Source: Streptomyces sp. ISL-12
Lineage (GTDB): Bacteria > Actinomycetota > Actinomycetes > Streptomycetales > Streptomycetaceae
Assembly (NCBI RefSeq): GCF_018614415.1
Contig: NZ_JAGGOO010000061.1
Span: forward strand, 1 to 64,000
Reading direction: 5' to 3'
Length of the DNA stretch: 64,000 bases
The notes below the pieces were generated by a model that saw nothing but the letters and a program-made list of their open reading frames with translations, searched no databases and had not been told where the DNA came from. A program made the translations under genes and the position numbers. Below are positions 9,381 through 17,035 of the stretch, one piece after another (positions within the stretch are counted from its first letter, which is position 1; every line of letters starts with the position of its first letter).

Positions 9381-9401
9381 CTTGAGTGGAACAGGCTCAA
9401 G
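9381..9401 (-). promoter_or_regulatory. HAIR operator 1 for HspR
   Basis: CTTGAGT-N7-GCTCAAG, one mismatch from the HAIR consensus CTTGAGT-N7-ACTCAAG, lies 20-40 bases upstream of dnaK. Its position overlaps or abuts a possible promoter (reverse-strand TTGACC at 9428-9423, 17 bases, CACACT at 9405-9400), suiting repression by HspR. Confidence 0.9.
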
Positions 9402-9432
9402 TGTGCACGACGGCTCCCGCTGGGTCAACAGA

Positions 9433-9453
9433 CCTGAGTCCAGCAGACTCAAC
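9433..9453 (-). promoter_or_regulatory. HAIR operator 2 for HspR
   Basis: CCTGAGT-N7-ACTCAAC matches the HAIR consensus at 12 of 14 positions. It lies upstream of the probable -35 element and just inside the 3' end of the neighbouring transferase gene, so two operators flank the dnaK promoter. Confidence 0.8.
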
Positions 9454-9455
9454 TC

Positions 9456-10970
9456 TTATCCGTTCCTTACGCGCAACAAGTCGCTGACCTGCACAGATGC
9501 CGTGCGGCGCGTCTGCCGCACCGGGAAATTCCCCACCCGCCAGGGCGCCCGGGATGCCTGTGGCGCGTCGAGCGGGGGTGCTTGCCGCGGCCCGTACGGG
9601 GGTGCCGGGCGCTTTTCGCGCGGGGCCGATACCTTCCCGGTCCCGTACGACGACAGCCTCCGCGCCCTGAAGGGCGACGGCAGCTTCCGGGTCTCGTACG
9701 GCCGCGGCGCCTTCTGGGTCTCGTACGGCTGCGACACCTTCCGGGTCCCGTACGGCTGCGGCATCTTCTGGGTCTCGTAGGGCCGCGACACCTTCTGGGT
9801 CTCATACGGCCGCGACACCTTCCGGGTCCCGTACGGCGACAACCGCCGCGCCCCGTACGGCGGCGACAGCTTCCGCGTCTTACGCAACGGCGCCGCCCGC
9901 TCCGTCCGGCAGGACGGCGGCGTCCGCTCCGCCCCGCAGGAGGGCGGCACCCGCCGCGCCCCGTACGGCGGCGACACCCTCCGCACCCCGTACGACCGCG
10001 CCCGCCGCACCTCGTGCACCCCCGCCCGCGCCAGCGAGAGCACGCCGACGATCCCCACCCCGGCCACCCACAGCACGGCGGTCTCGTGCAGCCGGCCGAG
10101 GTGCACGAGCACCCCGACGAGCACCGAGCCGAACGCCCCGGCGGCCGGCAGCAGCACCGCGCCCCGCGCGGTCAGCCCCAGCCGCCGCAGCCGGTGGGCG
10201 AGGTGGTCCGGGGCGGAGCGGCGCGCGGGCCGCCCGGCCGGACGCCGCGCCATGAGGACCAGTACGGCGTCGGCGCCCACCACGGCGGTGAGCGCGCCCA
10301 GCACCACGGCCCCGTCCCCGGCCGCGTGCCCCGCACGAACGAGCACCGCCGCCGAGGCCAGCGTGAACCCCGCGGACAGCGACCCGCACGCCCCGAGTCC
10401 GCTCCGCGCGGGCGGCCAGTCGTAGGACAGCACCCCGGCGAGCGCGGCGGCCAGCACGCACAGCAGCACCGCGAGCCCGTCCATCAACTCCGCCGCCGCG
10501 CACACCCCGAGCCCGAGGGCGGTCACCACCCCCACCGTCCCGGCCAGCCCGTCGGCATGGTCGAGCCCCCGGAAGGCGAGGGTGACCAGCACGATCCACA
10601 CCACCGCCGCCGCCCCGGCCACCACCCCCGTCTCCTCGTACGGCACCACCCAGGCCGCCGCCACCGCCGTGCCCGCCGCCTGCCAGCGCCGGCGCAGCCG
10701 CCACACGTCGGCGGCCAGCCCCAGCAGGCCGACCCCGGCTCCGCCCGCCAGCAGCGCGGCCAGCGGCGTGCCGAGCGGGACGACGCCGGCCCGCTCCCCG
10801 GCCCAGGCGGCCAGCCCGGCGCCGGCCACGGCCGCGATCCCGCCGGACAGCGGTACGGGCCGCCGCGCCGCCGGTCGCCGCCCCACCACCCCGGCCCGCA
10901 GGGCGAGGGGCCGCAGCAGCGGTGCGAGCAGGGCGGCGAGGAGGGTGACGGACACGATCCCGTAGAGCAC
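9456..10970 (-). CDS. MraY/WecA-like polyprenyl-phosphate sugar-phosphate transferase with a repeat tail
   Basis: A 504-residue membrane protein. Residues ~1-320 hold many membrane segments and the family motif RGLDHADGLAG (glycosyltransferase family 4, where the Asp pair binds magnesium and the sugar-nucleotide), so it probably loads a sugar phosphate onto undecaprenyl phosphate for cell-envelope glycan synthesis. From about residue 325 a basic, Tyr- and Pro-rich tail of ~180 residues is built from at least a dozen imperfect nonapeptides of the form PY[EG]T[QR]KxSx (PYETQKVSR, PYETQKMPQ, PYGTRKVSQ, PYETQKAPR). The tail is encoded by 27-base DNA repeats. Start GTG at 10970. The substrate sugar cannot be told. 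Confidence 0.75.
   Translation of the reverse strand: MLYGIVSVTLLAALLAPLLRPLALRAGVVGRRPAARRPVPLSGGIAAVAGAGLAAWAGERAGVVPLGTPLAALLAGGAGVGLLGLAADVWRLRRRWQAAGTAVAAAWVVPYEETGVVAGAAAVVWIVLVTLAFRGLDHADGLAGTVGVVTALGLGVCAAAELMDGLAVLLCVLAAALAGVLSYDWPPARSGLGACGSLSAGFTLASAAVLVRAGHAAGDGAVVLGALTAVVGADAVLVLMARRPAGRPARRSAPDHLAHRLRRLGLTARGAVLLPAAGAFGSVLVGVLVHLGRLHETAVLWVAGVGIVGVLSLARAGVHEVRRARSYGVRRVSPPYGARRVPPSCGAERTPPSCRTERAAPLRKTRKLSPPYGARRLSPYGTRKVSRPYETQKVSRPYETQKMPQPYGTRKVSQPYETQKAPRPYETRKLPSPFRARRLSSYGTGKVSAPREKRPAPPYGPRQAPPLDAPQASRAPWRVGNFPVRQTRRTASVQVSDLLRVRNG
9640..9860. repeat. 27-bp in-frame minisatellite
   Basis: Units related to GGGTCTCGTACGGCCGCGAC recur every 27 bases at least six times with small changes. 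They code for the nonapeptide repeat in the tail of the transferase, so copy number can change without a frameshift. Confidence 0.85.
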
Positions 10971-10988
10971 GGCCTTAAACTAAGCCGA

Positions 10989-11000
10989 ATATCGCGATAT
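10989..11000. promoter_or_regulatory. Perfect palindrome, candidate operator
   Basis: ATATCGCGATAT is a perfect 12-bp palindrome located 19 bases upstream of the transferase GTG (10970), in an AT-rich patch unlike the surrounding DNA. It is a plausible dimeric-repressor site; the regulator is unknown. Confidence 0.5.
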
Positions 11001-11049
11001 GCGATGAATGTTCCGTCCGGTTCGGCGTGGCGACGCCAGGCCGAGGGCA

Positions 11050-11101
11050 GGGGACCCAGGGGACCCAGGGGACCCAGGGGACCCAGGGGACCCAGGGGAC
11101 C
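11050..11101. repeat. 9-bp tandem repeat (GGGGACCCA)n
   Basis: GGGGACCCA is repeated five times exactly plus a partial sixth copy. Each unit contains the palindromic GGGnCCC core. It lies in the 299-base intergenic space between the divergent transferase and Fe-S oxidoreductase genes. Confidence 0.95.
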
Positions 11102-11190
11102 ACTCAGGGTCGCCTCAGCGACACAGATCACCACACGCCCGACTACAGTGCGGCGGAGGATAGGGGTAGTCTCGAACGGACTGCATAAGC

Positions 11191-11203
11191 TACCGCTCAG
11201 TAA
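11191..11203 (+). promoter_or_regulatory. Possible TetR-type operator before the EtfD-like gene
   Basis: TACCGCTCAGTAA, inside the imperfect palindrome GCTACCGCTCAGTAAC, lies 67 bases before the start codon and is followed by a second CAGTAG-like half. It recalls operators of fatty-acid-catabolism repressors, but this is a visual match only. Confidence 0.3.
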
Positions 11204-11269
11204 CCCAGTAGCACCGACCCACCACTCACCCACCCCCTCGAAACCCTCGCAGGCCCGAGGAGCCCCCAA

Positions 11270-13552
11270 ATGCAACTCGCCGCGATCATCGTGTCGCTGG
11301 TTCTGATCGTGGTCGGCGTGGCACTCTTCGCCCGCGCCGTCCTCCAGATCGTCCGCTACATGCGGCTGGGCCAGCCCGTGCCGGCCGGCACCCGGACCGA
11401 CCAGCCCGCGCAGCGCACCCTCACGGTGGTCAGGGAGTTCCTCGGCCACACCCGGATGAACCGCTGGGGCGTCGTCGGCGTCGCGCACTGGTTCGTGGCG
11501 GTGGGCTTCTTCTCGCTGCTGCTGACCATCGTCAACGCCATCGGCCAGCTCTTCCAGGCCGACTGGCTGCTGCCGGTCCTGGGCGACTGGGCGCCGTACA
11601 ACGTCTTCGTCGAGTTCATCGGCACGATGACCGTGCTCGGCATCCTCGTCCTGATCGGCATCCGGCAGCTGAGCCACCCGCGCAAGCCGGGCCGCAAGTC
11701 CCGCTTCGCCGGCTCCAACTTCGGCCAGGCGTACTTCGTCGAGGCCGTCATCCTCATCGTCGGCGTCTGCATCTTCATGCTGCACGCCCTCGAAGGCGCC
11801 CAGCACCACGTGGACAGCTACGAGGCGTCCTTCTTCATCTCGTACCCGGTGGTGTCGTGGCTGGAGGGCATGGACCTCTCCACCCTCCAGAACCTCACCT
11901 ACTTCTTCGCCGGCCTGAAGATCGCGACCTCCTTCATCTGGATGATCACGGTCGCCCTGAAGACCGACATGGGCGTGGCCTGGCACCGCTTCCTGGCCTT
12001 CCCCAACATCTGGTTCAAGCGCGACGCGGCCGGCGGCACGTCCCTGGGCGCCCTGCTGCCGATGACGTCGGGCGGCAAGCCGATCGACTTCACCGACCCC
12101 GGCGAGGACGACGTCTTCGGCGTCTCCCAGGTCGAGCAGTTCTCGTGGAAGGGCCTGCTGGACTTCTCCACCTGCACCGAGTGCGGCCGCTGCCAGTCCC
12201 AGTGCCCGGCCTGGAACACCGGCAAGCCCCTCTCCCCCAAGCTCCTGATCATGAGCCTGCGCGACCACGCGCACGCCAAGGCCCCGTACCTGCTGGCCGG
12301 CGGCGGCAAGACGATGGAGGGCGAGGAGAAGGCGTCCGCCGAGCAGCTGAAGGACGTCCCCGCGGCGGCACTGGCGGAGGCCGGACGCCCGCTGATCGGC
12401 ACCCTGGAGGAGAACGGCGTCATCGACCCGGACGTCCTGTGGTCCTGCACCACCTGCGGCGCCTGCGTCGAGCAGTGCCCGGTCGACATCGAGCACGTCG
12501 ACCACATCGTCGACATGCGCCGCTACCAGGTCATGATCGAGTCCTCCTTCCCCTCCGAGGCGGGCACGATGCTCAAGAACCTGGAGAAGAAGGGCAACCC
12601 CTGGGGCCTGGCGAAGAAGCAGCGCCTGGAGTGGACCAAGGAGGTCGACTTCGACGTCCCGGTCGTCGGCAAGGACATCGAGGACCTCACCGAGGTCGAG
12701 TACCTCTACTGGGTCGGCTGCGCCGGCGCCCTGGAGGACCGCGCCAAGAAGACCACCAAGGCCTTCGCGGAGCTGCTCCACATGGCGGGCGTGAAGTTCG
12801 CCATCATGGGCGGCGACGAGAAGTGCACCGGCGACTCCGCCCGCCGCCTGGGCAACGAGCCGCTGTTCCAGGAACTGGGCATGGAGAACGTCATGTCCCT
12901 CAACGCCGCCTTCGGCGAGGAGATGGACGACGACGGCAAGGTCCTGCCCGAGTCGGCGAAGCCCAAGTCGGCGAAGAAGATCGTCGCCACCTGCCCGCAC
13001 TGCCTCAACACCCTGGGCAACGAGTACCCGCAGCTCGGCGGCGACTACGAGGTCATCCACCACACCCAGCTGCTCCAGCACCTGGTCGACGAGGGCCGAC
13101 TCACCCCGGTCACCCCGGTCGAGGGCATCATCACGTACCACGACCCCTGCTACCTGGGCCGCCACAACAAGATCTACACGCCGCCGCGCGAGATCATCGC
13201 CGCCGTCCCCGGCGTCCGCAACGAGGAGATGCACCGCCACAAGGAACGCGGCTTCTGCTGCGGCGCGGGCGGCGCCCGGATGTGGATGGAGGAGCGGATC
13301 GGCAAGCGCATCAACAACGAGCGCGTCGACGAAGCCCTCTCCGTCAACCCGGACATCGTCTCCACGGCCTGCCCGTTCTGCCTGGTCATGCTCACCGACT
13401 CGGTCAACGGCAAGAAGAACGACGGCAAGGCGAAGGAGTCGATCCAGGTCGTCGACGTCGCCCAGCTCCTCCTGGACTCCGTGAAGACCCCGGCCGACCC
13501 GACGGGCGAGGCGGAGCCGGAGACGGCGCCGGAACCGGAGCCGGTGAAGTAA
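11270..13552 (+). CDS. Membrane (Fe-S)-binding oxidoreductase with CCG domains, EtfD/HdrD-like
   Basis: A 760-residue protein. The N-terminal ~270 residues carry about six membrane helices of the heme-binding NarI-like type. Two ferredoxin-type [4Fe-4S] motifs follow: CTECGRCQSQC at ~302 and CTTCGACVEQC at ~393. The C-terminal half holds two cysteine-rich CCG units, the second ending CCGAGGARMWMEERIG near residue 663. This order matches the membrane subunit proposed to pass electrons from electron-transfer flavoprotein to menaquinone (mycobacterial EtfD) and heterodisulfide-reductase-like proteins. A GAGGAG ribosome site precedes ATG 11270. A role in fatty-acid beta-oxidation is inferred from the family; no etfAB is adjacent. 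Confidence 0.8.
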   Translation: MQLAAIIVSLVLIVVGVALFARAVLQIVRYMRLGQPVPAGTRTDQPAQRTLTVVREFLGHTRMNRWGVVGVAHWFVAVGFFSLLLTIVNAIGQLFQADWLLPVLGDWAPYNVFVEFIGTMTVLGILVLIGIRQLSHPRKPGRKSRFAGSNFGQAYFVEAVILIVGVCIFMLHALEGAQHHVDSYEASFFISYPVVSWLEGMDLSTLQNLTYFFAGLKIATSFIWMITVALKTDMGVAWHRFLAFPNIWFKRDAAGGTSLGALLPMTSGGKPIDFTDPGEDDVFGVSQVEQFSWKGLLDFSTCTECGRCQSQCPAWNTGKPLSPKLLIMSLRDHAHAKAPYLLAGGGKTMEGEEKASAEQLKDVPAAALAEAGRPLIGTLEENGVIDPDVLWSCTTCGACVEQCPVDIEHVDHIVDMRRYQVMIESSFPSEAGTMLKNLEKKGNPWGLAKKQRLEWTKEVDFDVPVVGKDIEDLTEVEYLYWVGCAGALEDRAKKTTKAFAELLHMAGVKFAIMGGDEKCTGDSARRLGNEPLFQELGMENVMSLNAAFGEEMDDDGKVLPESAKPKSAKKIVATCPHCLNTLGNEYPQLGGDYEVIHHTQLLQHLVDEGRLTPVTPVEGIITYHDPCYLGRHNKIYTPPREIIAAVPGVRNEEMHRHKERGFCCGAGGARMWMEERIGKRINNERVDEALSVNPDIVSTACPFCLVMLTDSVNGKKNDGKAKESIQVVDVAQLLLDSVKTPADPTGEAEPETAPEPEPVK

Positions 13553-13566
13553 CTCCCCGCTTTTGG

Positions 13567-13603
13567 CGCCCCGTGTCCCCCCGGAAACGGATGACACGGG
13601 GCG
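13567..13603. terminator. Hairpin between convergent genes
   Basis: CGCCCCGTGT (13567-13576) pairs with ACACGGGGCG (13594-13603) with a 17-base loop, placed between the convergent EtfD-like gene and the 95-residue hypothetical gene. Confidence 0.65.
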
Positions 13604-13626
13604 TCGGCATGTCCGGACGACATCCC

Positions 13627-13914
13627 TCAGTTGAGCGAGCCCAGCCGTCCTCCTCGGCTCTCTGCGATCCGGAGGACCTGCTGAAGGGACTCGGCCAACC
13701 GCACGGCGAGATACCGCAGCTCCCCGTCGGGGGCACTGGGCAGCATCCCGCGCGCATGCACGAGCAGCCGCTCCCCCATCTCCAGCTGCACCGACTCGGT
13801 GACGTCCGCGAGCCGGGAGACGGTCCCGCCGTGCCGGTCGGTGATGAGGTAGGCGGGCTTGGCGCCTTCGGCGGCGAAGCAGGGCAGTAGGCGGATATGG
13901 TCGGTCATTGTCAT
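13627..13914 (-). CDS. Hypothetical 95-residue protein divergent from a GntR repressor
   Basis: Not recognised. The product begins MTMTDHIRLLPCFAAEGAKP and is rich in Leu, Glu and Arg with no membrane segment; residues 15-45 look like a small beta domain (AYLITDRHGG) and the rest like helices. GAGAGGG precedes the ATG at 13914; ATG at 13908 is also possible. It diverges from the small GntR gene across 137 bases that contain the nested operator at 13992-14031, so it is the likely target of that repressor. Confidence 0.6.
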   Translation of the reverse strand: MTMTDHIRLLPCFAAEGAKPAYLITDRHGGTVSRLADVTESVQLEMGERLLVHARGMLPSAPDGELRYLAVRLAESLQQVLRIAESRGGRLGSLN

Positions 13915-13991
13915 CGGCCCTCTCAGTTGTTACGGGTGTGGGCTGCTGACCACACCCCCGGACGGCTCCACCCGTCGCGGGGGCTTTGTAC

Positions 13992-14031
13992 GCGGTCTAC
14001 CGCAGTCTACTGCGGTCGCGCGGTAGACCGC
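13992..14031. promoter_or_regulatory. Nested palindromic operator, probably for the adjacent GntR regulator
   Basis: GCGGTCTACCGC (13992-14003) is perfectly repeated in inverse at 14020-14031. Between and overlapping them, ACCGCAGT-CT-ACTGCGGT (13999-14016) forms a second perfect palindrome. The array spans about -60 to -21 relative to the probable start point of the GntR gene and would cover its -35 region. Confidence 0.75.
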
Positions 14032-14038
14032 AGAGTTT

Positions 14039-14044
14039 TAGCGT
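14039..14044 (+). promoter_or_regulatory. -10 hexamer of a leaderless promoter
   Basis: TAGCGT lies 7 bases before the ATG at 14052, and no ribosome-binding site is present, the usual picture for a leaderless Streptomyces mRNA. Confidence 0.6.
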
Positions 14045-14051
14045 CAACCGC

Positions 14052-14309
14052 ATGACTCCTGACCTCGACCGGACCCGGCCCGTCTGGCGTCAGGTCGCCG
14101 CAGCGATCGCGGACCGCATCGCCGACGGCCAGTACCCCGTGGGCGCCCGCGTCCCATCAGTCGTCGAACTGTCCGCCGAGTTCGGCATCGCCGCCTCGAC
14201 GGCGCAGAAGGCTCTGAGCCATCTCAAGGCGGAGGGACTCATCCGTGCCGAGGTGGGCCTCGGCTCCTTCGTCGCCCGGCGTCCGGAGGACACGCCGCCC
14301 TCCCCCTAG
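14052..14309 (+). CDS. Short GntR-family transcriptional regulator
   Basis: An 85-residue protein that consists of a GntR winged helix and almost nothing else: RPVWRQVAAAIADRIADGQY, VPSVVELSAEFGIAASTAQK, then ALSHLKAEGLIRAEVGLGSF. It has no effector-binding domain, as in other short Streptomyces GntR proteins that act as simple repressors, sometimes beside mobile elements. The ATG at 14052 is leaderless by the look of it. The nested palindrome upstream indicates autoregulation and control of the divergent 95-residue gene. Confidence 0.85.
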   Translation: MTPDLDRTRPVWRQVAAAIADRIADGQYPVGARVPSVVELSAEFGIAASTAQKALSHLKAEGLIRAEVGLGSFVARRPEDTPPSP

Positions 14310-14402
14310 GGGATATGAGATGACCCCGTAAGGGATGTCACAGCTCGGCCGCAAAGGGCCCTCCCCGGGCCCGGGTCCGGCACGCCACTCACCGGGACCA
14401 GG

Positions 14403-14408
14403 TACGTT
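14403..14408 (+). promoter_or_regulatory. -10 hexamer of a leaderless promoter
   Basis: TACGTT ends 7 bases before the GTG start at 14416; no ribosome-binding site is visible. Confidence 0.5.
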
Positions 14409-14415
14409 CGGATGC

Positions 14416-15354
14416 GTGGCTGGATTCAGGATCGGACGCGGCCGGGACAACGGCGCTCCTCAGACGCGACCGCAACACCCCCCGCACGGGCAGCAGACAC
14501 CGCCGGGACAGCCGTACGGCTATCCCCCGGCGCCGCAGCCGTACCCCCCGCAGCCGCCGTACACCGGCGGCGGCCAGTGGCCGCAGGCGAACGGCGGCGG
14601 CTACGGCGGCCAGGGCGGCGGACACGGCGAGCCGGAGTACTTCGGCGACGGCGGCTACCCGCAGGGCGGCCCGCCCGGCGCCGCCCCGCACGACCCGTAC
14701 GCCGCCAACACCCCCGGCCACACCCAGGCCTTCTCGATCGGCGAGGACCCCTACACCCAGGGCGACACCTACCGCGCCGGTACGGCGTCCACGCCGCCCG
14801 CCGGCCCGATCGGCCCCCGCCTGCACTGGAAGGACCTGCTGAAGGGCATCGTCACCAGCCCCAACCAGACCTTCCTCCAGATGCGGGACTACACGATGTG
14901 GGTCCCCGCCCTCATCGTGACCTTCGTCTACGGCCTGATCGCGGTGTTCGGCTTCGACGGCGCCCGCGAGGACGCGATCAACGCGACGCTCTCGAACGCC
15001 ATCCCGATCGTCCTGGTGACGGCCGTCGCCATGGTCCTCTCCGCATTCGTCCTGGGCGTGGTCACCCACACCCTCGCCCGCCAGCTCGGCGGCGACGGGG
15101 CGTGGCAGCCCACGGTCGGCCTCTCCATGCTGATCATGTCGCTGACGGACGCGCCGCGCCTGATCGTCGCCATGTTCGCCGGCGGCGACGCGCCCTTCGT
15201 CCAGATCCTGGGCTGGATCACCTGGGTCGCGGCCGGCGCCCTGCTCACCCTGATGGTCAGCCGTTCCCACGATATGCCCTGGCCGAAGGCACTGGGCGCC
15301 TCCGCGATCCAGCTGGTCGCCCTGCTGTCGATCGTGAAGCTGGGCACGTTCTGA
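14416..15354 (+). CDS. Yip1-family integral membrane protein
   Basis: A 312-residue protein. The start VAGFRIGRGRDNGAPQ (GTG at 14416) is chosen for its leaderless -10 box and because sequence upstream is unlike the rest. Residues ~15-125 are disordered, rich in Pro, Gly, Gln and Tyr. From ~130 (HWKDLLKGIVTSPNQTFLQM) follows the Yip1 fold with five membrane helices, including PALIVTFVYGLIAVFGF, IPIVLVTAVAMVLSAFVLGV and PWPKALGASAIQLVALLSIV. Bacterial Yip1 proteins are of unknown function, possibly in membrane organisation. Confidence 0.75.
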   Translation: MAGFRIGRGRDNGAPQTRPQHPPHGQQTPPGQPYGYPPAPQPYPPQPPYTGGGQWPQANGGGYGGQGGGHGEPEYFGDGGYPQGGPPGAAPHDPYAANTPGHTQAFSIGEDPYTQGDTYRAGTASTPPAGPIGPRLHWKDLLKGIVTSPNQTFLQMRDYTMWVPALIVTFVYGLIAVFGFDGAREDAINATLSNAIPIVLVTAVAMVLSAFVLGVVTHTLARQLGGDGAWQPTVGLSMLIMSLTDAPRLIVAMFAGGDAPFVQILGWITWVAAGALLTLMVSRSHDMPWPKALGASAIQLVALLSIVKLGTF

Positions 15355-15370
15355 GACACACGGGACACAC

Positions 15371-15407
15371 GCGAAGGGGCTCCCTCATCCCGAGGGAGCC
15401 CCTTCGC
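15371..15407. terminator. Bidirectional terminator
   Basis: GCGAAGGGGCTCCCTC (15371-15386) and GAGGGAGCCCCTTCGC (15392-15407) form a perfect 16-bp stem with a 5-base loop between two convergent genes. Confidence 0.85.
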
Positions 15408-15436
15408 ACATGCCGTGCCGTGCCGGCCAACCCGGC

Positions 15437-15952
15437 TCAGGCGTCGAGCACCTGCCCGCTCCGCCGCACCACGGGCTGCTGGACGGACCACGGGAAGTTG
15501 ATCCAGTCGTCGGTCCGCTTCCACACGTACTCGCACTTCACCAGCGAGTGGGACTTCTCGTAGATCACCGCGCTGCGCACCTCGGCGACGGTCTCGAGGC
15601 AGAAGTCACGCACCAGCTTCAGCGTCTTGCCGGTGTCGGCGACGTCGTCGGCGATGAGGACCTTCTTGTCGGAGAAGTCGATGGCGTTCGGGACGGGAGC
15701 CAGCATGACCGGCATCTCCAGCGTCGTCCCCACCCCCGTATAGAACTCCACATTCACCAGATGGATGTTCTTGCAGTCGAGCGCGTACGCGAGCCCGCCG
15801 GCCACGAACACCCCACCGCGCGCGATGGACAGCACGACGTCCGGCTCGAACCCGTCGTCCGCCACGGCCTGCGCGAGCTCGCGGACGGCGACGCCGAACT
15901 GCTCGTAACTGAGATTCTCCCGAACGTCACTCACACCTATGTCCGCTTTCAC
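15437..15952 (-). CDS. Phosphoribosyltransferase
   Basis: A 171-residue type I phosphoribosyltransferase. The PRPP loop is VLIADDVADTGKTLKLV, and upstream DVVLSIARGGVFVAGGLAYA gives the other conserved loop. It resembles hypoxanthine/xanthine/guanine-type enzymes of Streptomyces, so purine or nucleobase salvage is likely; the base specificity is not readable. The start is taken as GTG at 15952 because it overlaps the dcd stop as GTGA; a second GTG at 15934 (VSDVRENLSYEQ) is the alternative. The pair with dcd suggests a nucleotide-metabolism operon. Confidence 0.85.
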   Translation of the reverse strand: MKADIGVSDVRENLSYEQFGVAVRELAQAVADDGFEPDVVLSIARGGVFVAGGLAYALDCKNIHLVNVEFYTGVGTTLEMPVMLAPVPNAIDFSDKKVLIADDVADTGKTLKLVRDFCLETVAEVRSAVIYEKSHSLVKCEYVWKRTDDWINFPWSVQQPVVRRSGQVLDA

Positions 15953-16524
15953 ACCTGGGTCCGATGAAAATTGAGGAAGGACCGGGAGGCGGTCGGCCCC
16001 CGCTGCCCTTGGTACCGCGACCCGTACCGCTCGCTCCCGTACGGGTGCTCGGCCGGCGAACTGAGCCGGAACATGCACAGCTGCCCGATCTTCATGCCCG
16101 GCCAGAGCTTGATGGGGAGCGTGGCCAGATTGCTCAGCTCCAGCGTCACGTGCCCGGAGAACCCGGGGTCGATGAACCCGGCGGTGGAGTGCGTGACGAG
16201 CCCGAGCCGCCCGAGCGACGACTTCCCCTCCAGCCGCGAGGCCAGATCATCGGGCAGCGTGATCACTTCATACGTACTGGCCAGCACGAACTCACCGGGA
16301 TGCAGGATGAACGGCTCGTCCCCCTCCGGCTCGACCAGCCGCGTCAGATCCGCCTGCTCGACCGAGGGGTCGATGTGCGGATACCGGTGATTCTCGAACA
16401 CCCGGAAGAACCGGTCGAGACGCACATCAACACTGGACGGCTGCACCATCGAATCGTCGTAGGGATCGATCCGTACCCGCCCGGCGTCGATCTCGGCCCG
16501 GATGTCCTTGTCTGAGAGAAGCAC
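15949..16524 (-). CDS. dcd: dCTP deaminase
   Basis: A 191-residue homotrimeric enzyme converting dCTP to dUTP (some actinobacterial forms go on to dUMP). The start VLLSDKDIRAEID is GTG at 16524. Typical motifs are MVQPSSVDVRLDRFFRVF, EGKSSLGRLGLVTHSTAGFI with the catalytic-loop SSLGR, and the C-terminal QGQRGPTASRSF. Reverse-strand TATCCT lies 6 bases before the GTG, so the mRNA may be leaderless. It is coupled to the phosphoribosyltransferase. Confidence 0.95.
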   Translation of the reverse strand: MLLSDKDIRAEIDAGRVRIDPYDDSMVQPSSVDVRLDRFFRVFENHRYPHIDPSVEQADLTRLVEPEGDEPFILHPGEFVLASTYEVITLPDDLASRLEGKSSLGRLGLVTHSTAGFIDPGFSGHVTLELSNLATLPIKLWPGMKIGQLCMFRLSSPAEHPYGSERYGSRYQGQRGPTASRSFLNFHRTQV

Positions 16525-16595
16525 GCCCCGAGGATACGCAAGGCGCGCAGAGCGACCACAATCGGCCACTCCGCGCGCCCGGAGCCTTCCTGCTG

Positions 16596-16754
16596 CTACC
16601 GCTTCTCGTAACTCACCGGCACGACGCTGCGCAGCCGCGCACACCTCGGACACCGGACGAGCCGCCCGGGACCGAGCCGCTCGGCCTGCTGCATCGGGAA
16701 CGAAGAGGTGCTGAACACGTGCCCATCGGCACAGCGGACGACGGTGCGCTCCAT
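16596..16754 (-). CDS. Small protein with a cysteine pair
   Basis: A 52-residue protein, MERTVVRCADGHVFSTSSF then CPRCARLRSVVPVSYEKR. One Cys-Ala-Asp-Gly-His segment and one CPRC pair suggest a tiny zinc ribbon. The ATG at 16754 has GAAGGA 6 bases upstream. I recall close relatives near dcd in Streptomyces, but no function. Confidence 0.6.
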   Translation of the reverse strand: MERTVVRCADGHVFSTSSFPMQQAERLGPGRLVRCPRCARLRSVVPVSYEKR

Positions 16755-17035
16755 CAAGTCCTTCAAGTCCCTTCCCCAAGAGCCGCGTCTGACCAGGTTC
16801 ACCTGGCGACAAAAGCCACAGTACGGGATGAAAGGAACGGCCCTCCAGGCGGCACTCCGCCCCACCCGACCCTCTCCGGCGGCCCCCACCGTACGCCCCA
16901 ACTCCGGCCCCCCGCAGCCCCGTCCTCCCACCCACAGAACGCCGACAGGCCCCACGGCACGAACACCGGGAGCCTGTCATGAGGTAGAGTGAGCGAGCAC
17001 CGGGACACCGGCTCGACCGGCGGTCCGTTGCTTAC
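16755..17035. other. Intergenic region before the tRNA
   Basis: I see no convincing gene here. The space separates the leftward 52-residue gene from the rightward tRNA and should hold both promoters, but no clear -35/-10 pair stands out. Confidence 0.5.

Noticed and set aside
11050..11101. Possible CRISPR array
   Set aside because: The repeat units are 9 bases and directly adjacent, with no spacers, and there are no cas genes.
10523..13597. A 1024-codon open frame on the minus strand over the Fe-S oxidoreductase
   Set aside because: Low-complexity composition and it spans two real divergent genes; the plus strand carries clear Fe-S motifs.
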